Positions 7,632 through 14,556 are shown, counted from the stretch's first letter. The stretch is DNA of 19,320 bases from JBPYCR01 sp051846935 (GCF_051846935.1 NZ_JBPYCS010000038.1:1-19320), one strand, 5' to 3'. Notes: generated from the letters alone by a model not told the origin. Translations and numbers: made by a program.

Positions 7632-7805
7632 CTATTTCCATGGGAAACATCTCAACTTCCTCAGAGCAAAGAGTCCCTTCCTTTTCGGCTGTTGCTTTTT
7701 TATAGGAATCTCCGTAAAACCTGATTTCACACCGTCTAATTTCACGGGTGCTGTGTATGTTCTTTTTATCCTTGAAGGTTTTTGTTTATAACAATCGAAC
7801 CTCAT
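7632..7805 (-). CDS. Small basic protein, 57 residues, unknown
   Basis: I do not recognise this protein. It runs from ATG 7805 to TAG 7632, directly upstream of ntdP and in the same direction. It is rich in lysine and arginine, with a cluster KKQQPKRKG (about residues 36-44), a middle part APVKLDGVKSGFTEIP, and the C terminus RKLRCFPWK. It has no membrane segment or known motif. The ribosome site is weak (AAAGG, about six bases before ATG). A plausible promoter lies at 7832-7860. It could be a real leader gene of ntdP. Against it, a second minus-strand frame across the same bases, continuous with ntdP, is also open but has no start codon. Confidence 0.4.
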   Translation of the reverse strand: MRFDCYKQKPSRIKRTYTAPVKLDGVKSGFTEIPIKKQQPKRKGLFALRKLRCFPWK

Positions 7806-7831
7806 CCGTGCCTTTTAACTGTCTATTTAAT

Positions 7832-7860
7832 AGTATAATGCTCTTTGAGTTTAATTTAAA
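7832..7860 (-). promoter_or_regulatory. Probable promoter of the small ORF and ntdP
   Basis: On the minus strand there is TTTAAA (7855-7860), a 17-base spacer and TATACT (7832-7837). A perfect 9-bp inverted repeat, ATGCTCTTT (7838-7846) with AAAGAGCAT (7877-7885), brackets the -35. Confidence 0.5.
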
Positions 7861-7944
7861 GCTATATGTTCACTATAAAGAGCATCTGTTCCTTTCATTT
7901 TTAAGAGGAGAACTTTATACATAAAGTATAACAAGATTTTAAAA

Positions 7945-7994
7945 TAACGAAAAAGAGCTCAATCAACATAAATAATGATGATTGAGCCCTCTTT
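7945..7994 (-). terminator. Hairpin terminator downstream of sspE
   Basis: On the minus strand a stem of 6 plus 8 bp (7952-7965 with 7979-7994) has a two-base bulge and a 13-base loop, then CTTTTTCG. The rest of the non-coding stretch between the small ORF and sspE (7806-8168) holds a 7-bp inverted repeat with a two-base centre (7912-7927), an inverted GTGAGT/ACTCAC pair near 8085-8111, and no credible gene. Confidence 0.65.
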
Positions 7995-8168
7995 ACATCG
8001 TGTGGCTAACCTAATCCTGGCTAGCTCTGTAGTTTTGAACAAATTAAACGAAATCATCGTGCAATTACTTACTAGCTAAAATCACGTGAGTAGCTTAATT
8101 AAAATCACTCACAGTTATTTTATCAAGCAACATGATTTTGCCACTCAAAAAACGTTCGTTGTTAGTAC

Positions 8169-8333
8169 TTATTTTTTATTTTGCTTTGACTTTTGATTTT
8201 GTCTTCTTACTTCCTGTGCATCGGTTTCAGATGCAAATTCCGCACCATATTGACCTTGTGCAGCTTGTTGGTTTTGTTGTCTCACTTTTTGAACGTTTGT
8301 TCCAGACGCTGTGTTTTTTGGGTTTTTAGCCAT
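8169..8333 (-). CDS. sspE: Gamma-type small acid-soluble spore protein SspE
   Basis: A 54-residue spore-core storage protein of the gamma SASP family, degraded by the Gpr protease at germination to supply amino acids. It starts MAKNPKNTASGTNVQKVRQQ. It is dominated by Q, N, A and K, and contains a two-fold imperfect repeat (TNVQKVRQQNQ and TDAQEVRRQNQ) around the GAEFASET segment, which carries the Gpr-type cleavage site. At 54 residues it is shorter than the B. subtilis protein (84 residues as remembered), consistent with fewer repeats. The start is ATG 8333, five bases after GGAGGTGAT. A sigma-G-like promoter lies upstream, so it should be made in the forespore. Confidence 0.93.
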   Translation of the reverse strand: MAKNPKNTASGTNVQKVRQQNQQAAQGQYGAEFASETDAQEVRRQNQKSKQNKK

Positions 8334-8385
8334 TCGTATCACCTCCGCAGTTATTAACTTCTCCACATTTGAAAAAGTTATCCAA

Positions 8386-8415
8386 AATGATGTTTGGAAT
8401 TTTATACCATGTTCA
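8386..8415 (-). promoter_or_regulatory. Sigma-G-type promoter of sspE
   Basis: On the minus strand there is TGAACA (8410-8415), a 17-base spacer and CATCATT (8386-8392). This is close to the forespore sigma-G/sigma-F pattern TGAATA and CATACTA, and is in the right place for a SASP gene. Confidence 0.55.
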
Positions 8416-8437
8416 GAAGTGTACGCAAGCTATCGTT

Positions 8438-9508
8438 CTATTCTGTTATAAGCTCCTTTATTTTCGAATGAGATACAGAAAATGGGAGTAATTCCATTTC
8501 CTCCTTTGATTTAAATAACAAATCGTTAGCTTTATTTTCTTCCATTAACTTGGCTTCATAAATGTCTAATTCCCATACTAAATGAGAAAAGACATGTTTT
8601 AGTTTTTCTTTTTTACCTTTTAATTTAATTTTCAAGCCGTATTCTCCGTAGACCCAATGTTCGATATGATCCATTCCAATTTCATCAATAGGCACCATCA
8701 AAAATTGCCACATATTAGCCAATAAACCTGTAGCGCTTCTTTTTTCCACTGCATATTCATTATTTTTATTTTTGATTAGCAAAACGACATACGGGATAAT
8801 CTTTTTCTTTCTATCCTTTGATTTAACTGGCAACGTTCTCTCTAAGCCTGCCCTAAAAGCTTTACAATGTGACTGAACTGGACAGAGCAAGCATTGTGGC
8901 GTTTTTGGTATGCATACAAGTGCACCTAACTCCATGACGGCTTGATTAAATACCGAAGGACGGTCTGTAGGAACAAATTGCTTCACATATTCTTCAAACT
9001 TCTTTTTAACACGCTGCATAGCAATATTTTCTTCTATTTGCAATATACGAGAAAACACACGCATAACATTTCCATCAACAGCAGGCACTGGCTGATTAAA
9101 AGCGATTGAAAGAATCGCTCCTTTTGTATATGGACCGATCCCTTTCAGTGCACCTAATTCATCTGGATTATTCGGAACGACTCCATCATACGAAGCTACA
9201 ACCTCCCGAACAGCATGTTGAAAATTTTTAGCTCGAGAATAATAACCAAGGCCTTCCCATTCCTTTAATACAGCTTGTTCTTCTGCATCAGCTAATGCTT
9301 GTGGAGTAGGAAAGCGGGCTATAAATCGATTAAAATAGGGAATAACAGTATCAACCTTTGTTTGCTGAAGCATAATTTCTGATACCCAAATTTTATAAGG
9401 ATCCGACGTTCTTCTCCATGGAAGATCTCGTTTATTGTTTTCATACCAATCCATTAAGTCTTGTTGAAAACCTTTAATGTTAAAATCTTGTAATTCTTTT
9501 GCACTCAT
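8438..9508 (-). CDS. mutY: A/G-specific adenine glycosylase MutY
   Basis: A 356-residue DNA repair enzyme that removes adenine mispaired with 8-oxoguanine. The catalytic glutamate is E44 (SEIMLQQT), the helix-hairpin-helix is LKGIGPYTKGA (121-131), and the catalytic aspartate is D145 (VDGNVMRV). The iron-sulfur cluster cysteines are C199, C206, C209 and C215, in the canonical x6-x2-x5 spacing. A NUDIX-like C-terminal domain that recognises 8-oxoguanine starts at about residue 235. Its length is normal for Bacillus MutY. The start is ATG 9508 after GGAGGGA. It is transcribed away from yfhP, sharing a 93-base control region, as in B. subtilis. No terminator is seen before the sspE promoter. Confidence 0.95.
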   Translation of the reverse strand: MSAKELQDFNIKGFQQDLMDWYENNKRDLPWRRTSDPYKIWVSEIMLQQTKVDTVIPYFNRFIARFPTPQALADAEEQAVLKEWEGLGYYSRAKNFQHAVREVVASYDGVVPNNPDELGALKGIGPYTKGAILSIAFNQPVPAVDGNVMRVFSRILQIEENIAMQRVKKKFEEYVKQFVPTDRPSVFNQAVMELGALVCIPKTPQCLLCPVQSHCKAFRAGLERTLPVKSKDRKKKIIPYVVLLIKNKNNEYAVEKRSATGLLANMWQFLMVPIDEIGMDHIEHWVYGEYGLKIKLKGKKEKLKHVFSHLVWELDIYEAKLMEENKANDLLFKSKEEMELLPFSVSHSKIKELITE

Positions 9509-9601
9509 CTTATCCCTCCATTGTGTTACAATAAAAACGTAAAATACAAAATGAATTTAACTGTAATACTCGGACTAATTTGGATTTAGGAGGTTTACTA
9601 T

Positions 9602-10588
9602 ATGGATACAGGTACCCATATCGTTATGGGTGTTGCACTTGGTGGTCTGGCCACCTTGGATCCCGTTGTAAATAATGATCCCGTATTGTTTCACGCAGTA
9701 ATGACTGGAACAATCGCTGGCTCATTAGCACCGGATTTTGACACTGTTCTAAAATTAAAAAATAATGCCACATATATTCGCCACCATAGGGGCGCGACCC
9801 ATTCTGTGCCAGCTGTTATTATTTGGGGGATTTTAATTGCGGCAATCATTTACATGTTCGTACCCAATATAAATGGATTGCATCTATGGTTGTGGACGTT
9901 TCTAGCCGTTATTATCCATGTTTTTGTAGATATATTTAATGCATACGGCACGCAAGCATATCGGCCCTTTACAAATAAGTGGGTAGCCTACGGTTTTATT
10001 AATACATTCGATCCGTATATTTTCTTGTTGCACATTGCTGGTATAATTGCTTGGATGCTTGGGGCTTCTCCCGGGTTTACTTGGGTCATCGTTTACGTTG
10101 TCGTGTTTTTATATTATTTAAAAAGGTATTTTGATAAAAAAGAAATTGTGAAAAAAATTCATGATTACTTCCCTAACACGATACAAATCGCAACATCACC
10201 TACCATTAGGCAAAATGCCTGGAGAGTAGCGATAACTACATCAGATCGTTTTTATGTAGGTACAGTAGATCATGGTCATATCCAAATTATCGATGAATTT
10301 AAAAAAGTTCCCTTACCGGACTCTACTATCATTAATGCAGCAAAAGAGGATAAAAATATATCTGCGTTTTTATCGTTCTCGCCTGTGTATCGTTGGGAAA
10401 TTAATGAATATGACTACTTTACAGAAGTACGTTTAATTGACTTGCGTTACCGGTCAAAGGGCCATTACCCTTTTGTTGCTGTAGCGCAAATTAACAAGCA
10501 TTATCAAGTAATAAATAGCTACACTGGTTGGATCTTTTCAGAAAGAAAGCTACAGAGTAAGCTTTACTTTGGGGATAATCCGACTTAA
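9602..10588 (+). CDS. yfhP: YfhP, membrane-bound metal-dependent hydrolase family (YdjM type)
   Basis: A 328-residue membrane protein of the YdjM/DUF457 family, annotated as membrane-bound metal-dependent hydrolases; no substrate is known. The N terminus carries the conserved MDTGTHIVMG and the pattern SLAPDFDTV then RHHRGATHS, whose histidines and aspartates form the putative metal site. A second conserved acidic-histidine patch is VIIHVFVDIFNAYGTQAYRPF. Hydrophobic helices occur between about residues 70 and 175, followed by a soluble C-terminal domain of about 150 residues. The start is ATG 9602, after AGGAGG. Its place next to mutY matches B. subtilis yfhP-yfhQ. No clear promoter or terminator is seen. 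Confidence 0.88.
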   Translation: MDTGTHIVMGVALGGLATLDPVVNNDPVLFHAVMTGTIAGSLAPDFDTVLKLKNNATYIRHHRGATHSVPAVIIWGILIAAIIYMFVPNINGLHLWLWTFLAVIIHVFVDIFNAYGTQAYRPFTNKWVAYGFINTFDPYIFLLHIAGIIAWMLGASPGFTWVIVYVVVFLYYLKRYFDKKEIVKKIHDYFPNTIQIATSPTIRQNAWRVAITTSDRFYVGTVDHGHIQIIDEFKKVPLPDSTIINAAKEDKNISAFLSFSPVYRWEINEYDYFTEVRLIDLRYRSKGHYPFVAVAQINKHYQVINSYTGWIFSERKLQSKLYFGDNPT

Positions 10589-10639
10589 GCCCAGTTTTCT
10601 TATTTATATAATTATACGTACGCAAGTATTCAAACAGGT

Positions 10640-10762
10640 GAGGCTGGGGCAAAAGTATTTCACTAGATAAAAAACCAACCAATTCGATTAGACTATTTCC
10701 CTGCTTAGTCTTGTTCATCATTCGTGGTGGTTTTACTTAGTAACTTTATGTCCCAACACCTC
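10640..10762. repeat. Palindromic intergenic repeat (AGGCTGGG...CCCAACACCTC)
   Basis: A 123-base element that could fold end to end. GAGGCTGGGGCA at the left mirrors TGTCCCAACACCTC at the right. Inside, AAAACCAACC (10671-10680) faces GGTGGTTTT (10726-10734), and AGACTA (10690-10695) faces TAGTCT (10706-10711). Terminal GAGGCTGGGACA boxes of this kind occur, from memory, in many intergenic repeats of Bacillales. It lies in the convergent gap between yfhP and yfhH, where it may also act as a terminator. Confidence 0.5.
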
Positions 10763-10805
10763 TCTTTCATACTCCCCATGTTCTTTATGAGCTAGCATAA
10801 ATGTC

Positions 10806-11144
10806 TTACTCTTCTGTTATTCGATCTTCAAGCAAAGACAGAGGTATAGCTTCTTCTCTATCATACATTTCATTAAGCAAATTGATTCGATGGCCCCATG
10901 CCATTACACCGTTAATATAATTAATTTTAAACGTATGTCCCGGATCCCCATTTAAAGTATAAACCGTTCCTGCTTGATAATCTTCAGGATTTACCATATA
11001 AGATAAAACAATTTGTAGTTTTCTTTCATTTATTGCTACTTTACTTAACTGTCCAAGTTGTTCGGCCTTCTGTACTTTTTCTTTAAGCTTTGCCACCTCT
11101 TCACGTAATTGTTCAACCGTATAATCGCTATAACGAGTCATCAT
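10806..11144 (-). CDS. yfhH: YfhH, DUF1811 protein
   Basis: A 112-residue conserved Bacillales protein of unknown function (YfhH/DUF1811). An N-terminal coiled-coil-like stretch (about residues 8-45, EQLREEVAKLKEKVQKAEQL) is followed by a small beta domain with the family segment FKINYINGVMAWGHRI and the C-terminal EAIPLSLL. There is no signal or membrane segment. I choose ATG 11144 as start: GAGAGG lies six bases upstream, and it gives the same N-terminal length as B. subtilis YfhH (MEKRYS against MMTRYS). The in-frame ATG at 11150 directly abuts that ribosome site, and ATG 11141 is the next option. It overlaps the end of recX by 17 bases, which suggests translational coupling. Confidence 0.88.
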   Translation of the reverse strand: MMTRYSDYTVEQLREEVAKLKEKVQKAEQLGQLSKVAINERKLQIVLSYMVNPEDYQAGTVYTLNGDPGHTFKINYINGVMAWGHRINLLNEMYDREEAIPLSLLEDRITEE

Positions 11145-11979
11145 CTGCATCCTCTCTTACTGTTGTAAAGTTATTTTCATTTGCTTCAAAAAAACGATTA
11201 ATCATTTTAATGGAAAACCCTTGTCTATATAATCCTGTTTTCACTTTATTTTTTAATTCATAATTGGAAAACCGTTTCCCATATCGCTGTATCATTTTAT
11301 TGCCGTGATGTATTACAGCGTCCCACTCATCATTTTTCTCGTCCGAAATGTTAATATTTTGTAGTGCATCTTGAATGACCTCTTCAGAAAACCCCTTCTG
11401 TGCCAATGATGCCTTAATTGATTGCAGTCGTTTTTGTAACGCGTTTTTCTTTTTTTGATTTAATTTCTTTTGAGCCCAGTTGATCGCCTTCTCATATTGA
11501 AGCTCATACGTAAATTGTTCAATTGCTTTAGCTGCAATTTCCGATGAGATTCCTTTTGCTATTAATTCTTGCTTTACGACTAATGGTCCCTTATCCGACA
11601 TATTTATTCGATTACGAACAAAGCTATCGGAAAAAGCTTCATCATTTAACAAATTTTCTTTATAAAGTTTTTCAATTATGCGAGGAATTTGTACTTCATC
11701 GACATCCTTATTCAATAAGTGAATTTCCAACTCTTTTTTTGTACGCATACGATAGCTTAAAAAACGAATAGCCATACTATACGATTGATGGAAGGTTTCA
11801 TCATTACGTATTTGTTCATATATTGATTGCTCAAGCTTCATCCCTTTTTTTAAGCGATATTTAATTAACACATCTTCATCAATGCCAAACCCGAATGTTT
11901 CACCTTGTCCATTATCGATATAGATATTATAACGATGTTTATTTCGCTTTTGGGTTGTAATTCGCGAAATAATTGCCAT
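11128..11979 (-). CDS. recX: Recombination regulator RecX
   Basis: A 283-residue RecX protein that binds RecA and modulates RecA-DNA filaments. The three-helix repeats typical of RecX are recognisable: FLSYRMRTKKELEIHL (73-88), the segment LLNDEAFSDSFVRNRI (110-125), GPLVVKQELIAKGIS (131-145), and a third module near residues 195-265. An N-terminal beta-rich extension (1-60), with RYNIYIDNGQGETFGFGIDE, is usual for the longer Bacillus form. The start is ATG 11979, six bases after GAGGTG; the upstream open frame is ignored because it lacks a ribosome site. It is divergent from yfhF, as in B. subtilis, and its 3' end overlaps yfhH. No LexA-type box is visible in front of it. Confidence 0.92.
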   Translation of the reverse strand: MAIISRITTQKRNKHRYNIYIDNGQGETFGFGIDEDVLIKYRLKKGMKLEQSIYEQIRNDETFHQSYSMAIRFLSYRMRTKKELEIHLLNKDVDEVQIPRIIEKLYKENLLNDEAFSDSFVRNRINMSDKGPLVVKQELIAKGISSEIAAKAIEQFTYELQYEKAINWAQKKLNQKKKNALQKRLQSIKASLAQKGFSEEVIQDALQNINISDEKNDEWDAVIHHGNKMIQRYGKRFSNYELKNKVKTGLYRQGFSIKMINRFFEANENNFTTVREDADDDSL

Positions 11980-12000
11980 TTGTTTCACCTCTCTGTCGTT

Positions 12001-12009
12001 ATCATACCA
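12001..12009 (-). promoter_or_regulatory. Possible recX-yfhH promoter (extended -10)
   Basis: On the minus strand, TGGTATGAT is an extended -10 (TATGAT at 12001-12006) about 22 bases before the recX start codon, without a good -35. A TATAAT on the plus strand (12084-12089) may drive yfhF, again without a clear -35. Confidence 0.4.
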
Positions 12010-12108
12010 TGAACAAAAAAATGTATGGTACACTTCAATATAATTAGTGAATGATATGTAAAGTTGTAAAAACAACACCTATATATAATACACGAGGAGG
12101 TTGATGAA

Positions 12109-13014
12109 ATGAATATTTTAATAACAGGTGGAACAGGTTTTGTAGGAAAAAGGCTTATAAGTCATCTGGCGAGCTATGGATATCACGCGTTTGTTTTAAC
12201 GCGCTCCCCTCATAAATATACGAACGATCGTTCCACTACGTACCTTAATTATTCCATACGTCCGGAAGAACTGCCAACAATTCATGCTGTTATTAATTTA
12301 GCAGGCGACTCTTTATTCGGCTATTGGACCGAAAAAAAGAAGCAATTAATTCTCTCAAGTAGACTTCAAATTACTGAAAAACTTATTCACATTATGTCCG
12401 AGATGAAACAAAAACCTAACGTTTTAATAAACGCTTCCGCTATTGGTTATTACGGTACATCGGAAGAAAAAATTTTTACAGAAGCGACAACTACACCAGG
12501 GAATGACTTTTTAGCTGATGTAGCTACGTCGTGGGAGAATAAAGCGAGCAATGCAGCCGCACTCGGGATTCGAACCGTTTATGTTCGTTTTGGAGTAATA
12601 TTAGAAAAGACCGGAGGTGCTCTACCGCTTATGGCTCTTCCTGTTTCATATTTTGCCGGGGGGAAAATTGGAAAGGGAGAACAATGGATCTCCTGGATTC
12701 ACCTTGATGATGTCATTAAAATTATTTTGTTTTGTATTCATCATACTGAGATCGCAGGACCTATAAATGCAACAGCTCCTTCTCCAAAAAGAAATAAAGA
12801 CTTCATGAAAGTCTTAGCTAAGTCGTTAAAACGACCGTATTGGTTCCCTACCCCTTCCTCTCTCATTCGATTGACGCTAGGGGAAATGAGTGAACTAATT
12901 ACGAAAGGACAATACGTATCACCTGATCGTTTACTAGCATATGGATATACGTTTACTTATCCTGAGTTAGAAAAAGCATTACACACTATTTACCATTATA
13001 AAAATAACATTTAA
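12109..13014 (+). CDS. yfhF: YfhF, SDR39U1-type NAD(P)-binding epimerase-like protein
   Basis: A 301-residue short-chain dehydrogenase/epimerase of the SDR39U1 (TIGR01777) family; its substrate is unknown. The Rossmann nucleotide-binding motif TGGTGFVG is at residues 6-13. VINLAGDSLFGYW follows as the next conserved strand and loop, then NASAIGYYGT with the family tyrosines, and WISWIHLDD, typical of extended SDRs. The last 50 residues (RPYWFPTPSSLIRLTLGEMS onward) match the DUF1731 tail that marks this subfamily. The start is ATG 12109, eight bases after GAGGAGG. The start region is divergent from recX, as in B. subtilis. No clear T-run hairpin follows the stop. Confidence 0.9.
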   Translation: MNILITGGTGFVGKRLISHLASYGYHAFVLTRSPHKYTNDRSTTYLNYSIRPEELPTIHAVINLAGDSLFGYWTEKKKQLILSSRLQITEKLIHIMSEMKQKPNVLINASAIGYYGTSEEKIFTEATTTPGNDFLADVATSWENKASNAAALGIRTVYVRFGVILEKTGGALPLMALPVSYFAGGKIGKGEQWISWIHLDDVIKIILFCIHHTEIAGPINATAPSPKRNKDFMKVLAKSLKRPYWFPTPSSLIRLTLGEMSELITKGQYVSPDRLLAYGYTFTYPELEKALHTIYHYKNNI

Positions 13015-13261
13015 TTATTAAAAATATATTTTCTTTTTAAAGATATCGTTGTAAAATAAAGTAAGAAATAATTTAGTGCTATATATAACTTTGAAAGGTG
13101 TTCTCTGCTAACAATTAAAATGAGTTTTAAATATCGGTTATTGGAATGACGTGTGGGATAATTACATTAAAACTAATTATTAACAAATGTATACTCGTGT
13201 AAGAAGGGTGTATACAGCAAAGATCATCAACGAGAGTCAATTCGTTATTCACACGTTTTTC

Positions 13262-13267
13262 TATAAT
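13262..13267 (+). promoter_or_regulatory. Probable -10 of the GNAT leader transcript
   Basis: A perfect TATAAT precedes the structured leader, but no good -35 lies at the right distance (13239-13246 reads AATTCGTT). Two TGTATAC sites (13188-13194 and 13209-13215), 21 bases apart, lie upstream and might bind an activator. The rest of the gap after yfhF (13015-13187) is AT-rich and shows nothing else. Confidence 0.4.
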
Positions 13268-13273
13268 CTAAAA

Positions 13274-13452
13274 TATATAAGTCACTGTAAGATGGGAAGG
13301 CAAATGGTGCGCCACCAGTATGCTCTGGTTCTAGTGGGTTCGATTCCCACCCCGAATTTTTGTTGCACGTTAAATAAAAATTCGTGGGTAACCTTGCCTG
13401 ATCCCTGTCTGCTTTTAGGATACCCACCTTTAGTAAAGAGGAGGGTTTTTCT
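13274..13452 (+). ncRNA. Structured 5' leader of the GNAT gene, tRNA-like core
   Basis: A candidate cis-acting RNA of unknown class. Bases 13290-13357 can be drawn as a degenerate tRNA: partial acceptor pairing (13290-13296 with 13351-13357, five of seven pairs including one T-G), a D-like hairpin (GGC 13299-13301 with GCC 13311-13313), an anticodon-like hairpin with a six-base loop (13314-13318 with 13325-13329), and a canonical T arm GTGGG-TTCGATT-CCCAC (13334-13350). Mismatches, the six-base loop and lack of CCA argue against a working tRNA. Downstream helices are mutually exclusive: 13353-13361 with 13376-13384, 13384-13390 with 13421-13427, and 13423-13431 with 13437-13445. The last contains the ribosome site and is followed by T5. 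It could be a riboswitch-like leader or a tRNA pseudogene. Confidence 0.4.
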
Positions 13453-14016
13453 ATGCTTAAAACACGTGATTTACATGAAGTTCCTGAGTTATTTCAATTA
13501 TTAATTAGTCCGAAGGTTTTTCCTTTTGTTCGTCATAAGGCTGCTACATCCGATGAATATTACTTTATAACGAAGAAAACGATAGAAGAAGAATCTAATG
13601 GAAGCTTAATATCTCGTACTATATTAGATGAATACGAACATCCAATTGGTACAATTAATTTGTTTGATATTAAAAACAACTATGGCTTTTTAGCGACCTG
13701 GATTGGAGAACCGTATTTTGGAAAAGGGTACAATAAGCTAGCAAAAGAGTTATTTTTAAACGAGTTATTTTTTGACAATGATACGATACAAACCGTTTTT
13801 ATGAAAGTTAGAAGAACAAATACTCGTTCGGCTAAAGCAGCATTAAAGCTTCCCTTTGTCGTTAACGGAAAGGAATTATTCCCAGATATTTACTTCGCAA
13901 TTAATCAAATAGAGGATGTTTATGATTTGTTTGTAATACCGAAAGAATTGTATATTTCTTGCACGCAATTTATCCAAGAATCTGCTGCTTCTGTAGATGG
14001 CGAAGAAGCTTCTTAG
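13453..14016 (+). CDS. GNAT-family N-acetyltransferase
   Basis: A 187-residue protein that resembles GNAT acetyltransferases of the RimJ/RimL-like kind, which use acetyl-CoA to acetylate an amine. The best evidence is the central fold: ISRTILDEYEHPIGTINLF and FLATWIGEPYFGKGYNKLAKEL, where PYFGKGYN takes the place of the acetyl-CoA-binding R/Q-x-x-G-x-G/A loop, followed by the asparagine motif VRRTNTRSAKAALKL. The first 30 residues resemble the usual start of RimJ-like proteins. The substrate cannot be told. The start is ATG 13453, seven bases after GAGGAGGG, which itself lies in a hairpin of the leader. A strong terminator follows immediately, so it is a single-gene unit. Confidence 0.75.
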   Translation: MLKTRDLHEVPELFQLLISPKVFPFVRHKAATSDEYYFITKKTIEEESNGSLISRTILDEYEHPIGTINLFDIKNNYGFLATWIGEPYFGKGYNKLAKELFLNELFFDNDTIQTVFMKVRRTNTRSAKAALKLPFVVNGKELFPDIYFAINQIEDVYDLFVIPKELYISCTQFIQESAASVDGEEAS

Positions 14017-14066
14017 CAGGAAAAGGTAAGCCGATTATTGTACGGTTTATCTTTTCCTGTTTTTTT
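14017..14066 (+). terminator. Strong terminator after the GNAT gene
   Basis: A 17-bp stem (14017-14033 with 14043-14059, two G-T pairs) has a nine-base loop, followed by T7. It begins at the base after the stop codon. Confidence 0.9.
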
Positions 14067-14349
14067 AATTCGTTATTACGAGTGAACGCTTCATTAATTT
14101 ACTCCTCGCATACAATTCTGCACCTTCTTTATGTTCTGCCCAGCCATACCCTACAGCTATCCTTTCTGTTTCTAAAATGAGTGCCGACTGTAACACTTCT
14201 TCCCAATTAATATTCCATAAAAATATTAGTACCGTATGATTTTCTAAAACATGAATTTCATACTGCCTTTTAAAAAACATCGATCGAAGCATTCTACACT
14301 TTGTTAAGCTCAACATAGTTGGTTCGTATAAAATAAGACAGCTAACCAT
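14065..14349 (-). CDS. Hypothetical protein, 94 residues
   Basis: I do not recognise this protein with confidence. The start is ATG 14349, eight bases after AAAGGGG; the frame is open upstream to 14382, but that ATG has no ribosome site. The sequence has a middle hydrophobic strand (HTVLIFLWNINWEEVLQSAL) and a tail ERIAVGYGWAEHKEGAELYA. This tail loosely resembles the C-terminal strand and helix of GGDEF/cyclase-like folds (SIGIA ... ALYxAK), which is only a pattern impression. It converges on the GNAT gene, and its stop codon overlaps the T run of that gene's terminator. The 207 bases to the XRE start (14350-14556) hold that gene's promoter and nothing else seen. Confidence 0.55.
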   Translation of the reverse strand: MVSCLILYEPTMLSLTKCRMLRSMFFKRQYEIHVLENHTVLIFLWNINWEEVLQSALILETERIAVGYGWAEHKEGAELYARSKLMKRSLVITN

Positions 14350-14461
14350 TTTACCATCCCCTTTTGTTCTGTTTCGGAACACAACATAATTCGTAACGAT
14401 AAAGAACGACCATTTCCTTTTAACGAGAGTGAATCATGATAGGATAAAGTTGCACTTTTAG

Positions 14462-14490
14462 TTGTACTAAAATTACCATACCTTTTATAT
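14462..14490 (+). promoter_or_regulatory. Probable promoter of the XRE gene
   Basis: TTGTAC (14462-14467), a 17-base spacer and TTATAT (14485-14490). Just downstream is an inverted repeat AATGTT (14502-14507) with AACATT (14514-14519), a possible operator for the encoded regulator. Confidence 0.45.
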
Positions 14491-14556
14491 AGTTGCTCGA
14501 CAATGTTTGCTTGAACATTTTACGCCAAATATTTGTAGAGGCAGAGTGGATGAAGA

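Noticed and set aside
7977..8078. Plus-strand 33-codon ORF from ATG 7977
   Set aside because: It starts inside the sspE terminator hairpin, lacks a ribosome site and shows no protein-like features.
10491..10721. 76-residue minus-strand ORF at the end of yfhP
   Set aside because: It is antisense to yfhP and runs into the palindromic repeat; there is no ribosome site and no protein-like pattern.
13290..13358. A functional tRNA gene
   Set aside because: Two acceptor mismatches, a six-base anticodon-like loop, no residue between D and anticodon arms and no CCA or stable 3' end; only the T arm is canonical.
13245..13427. 60-residue minus-strand ORF (and a 105-residue plus-strand one) over the leader
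   Set aside because: Their sequences look like the usual spurious translations of tRNA-like DNA, and neither has a ribosome site.
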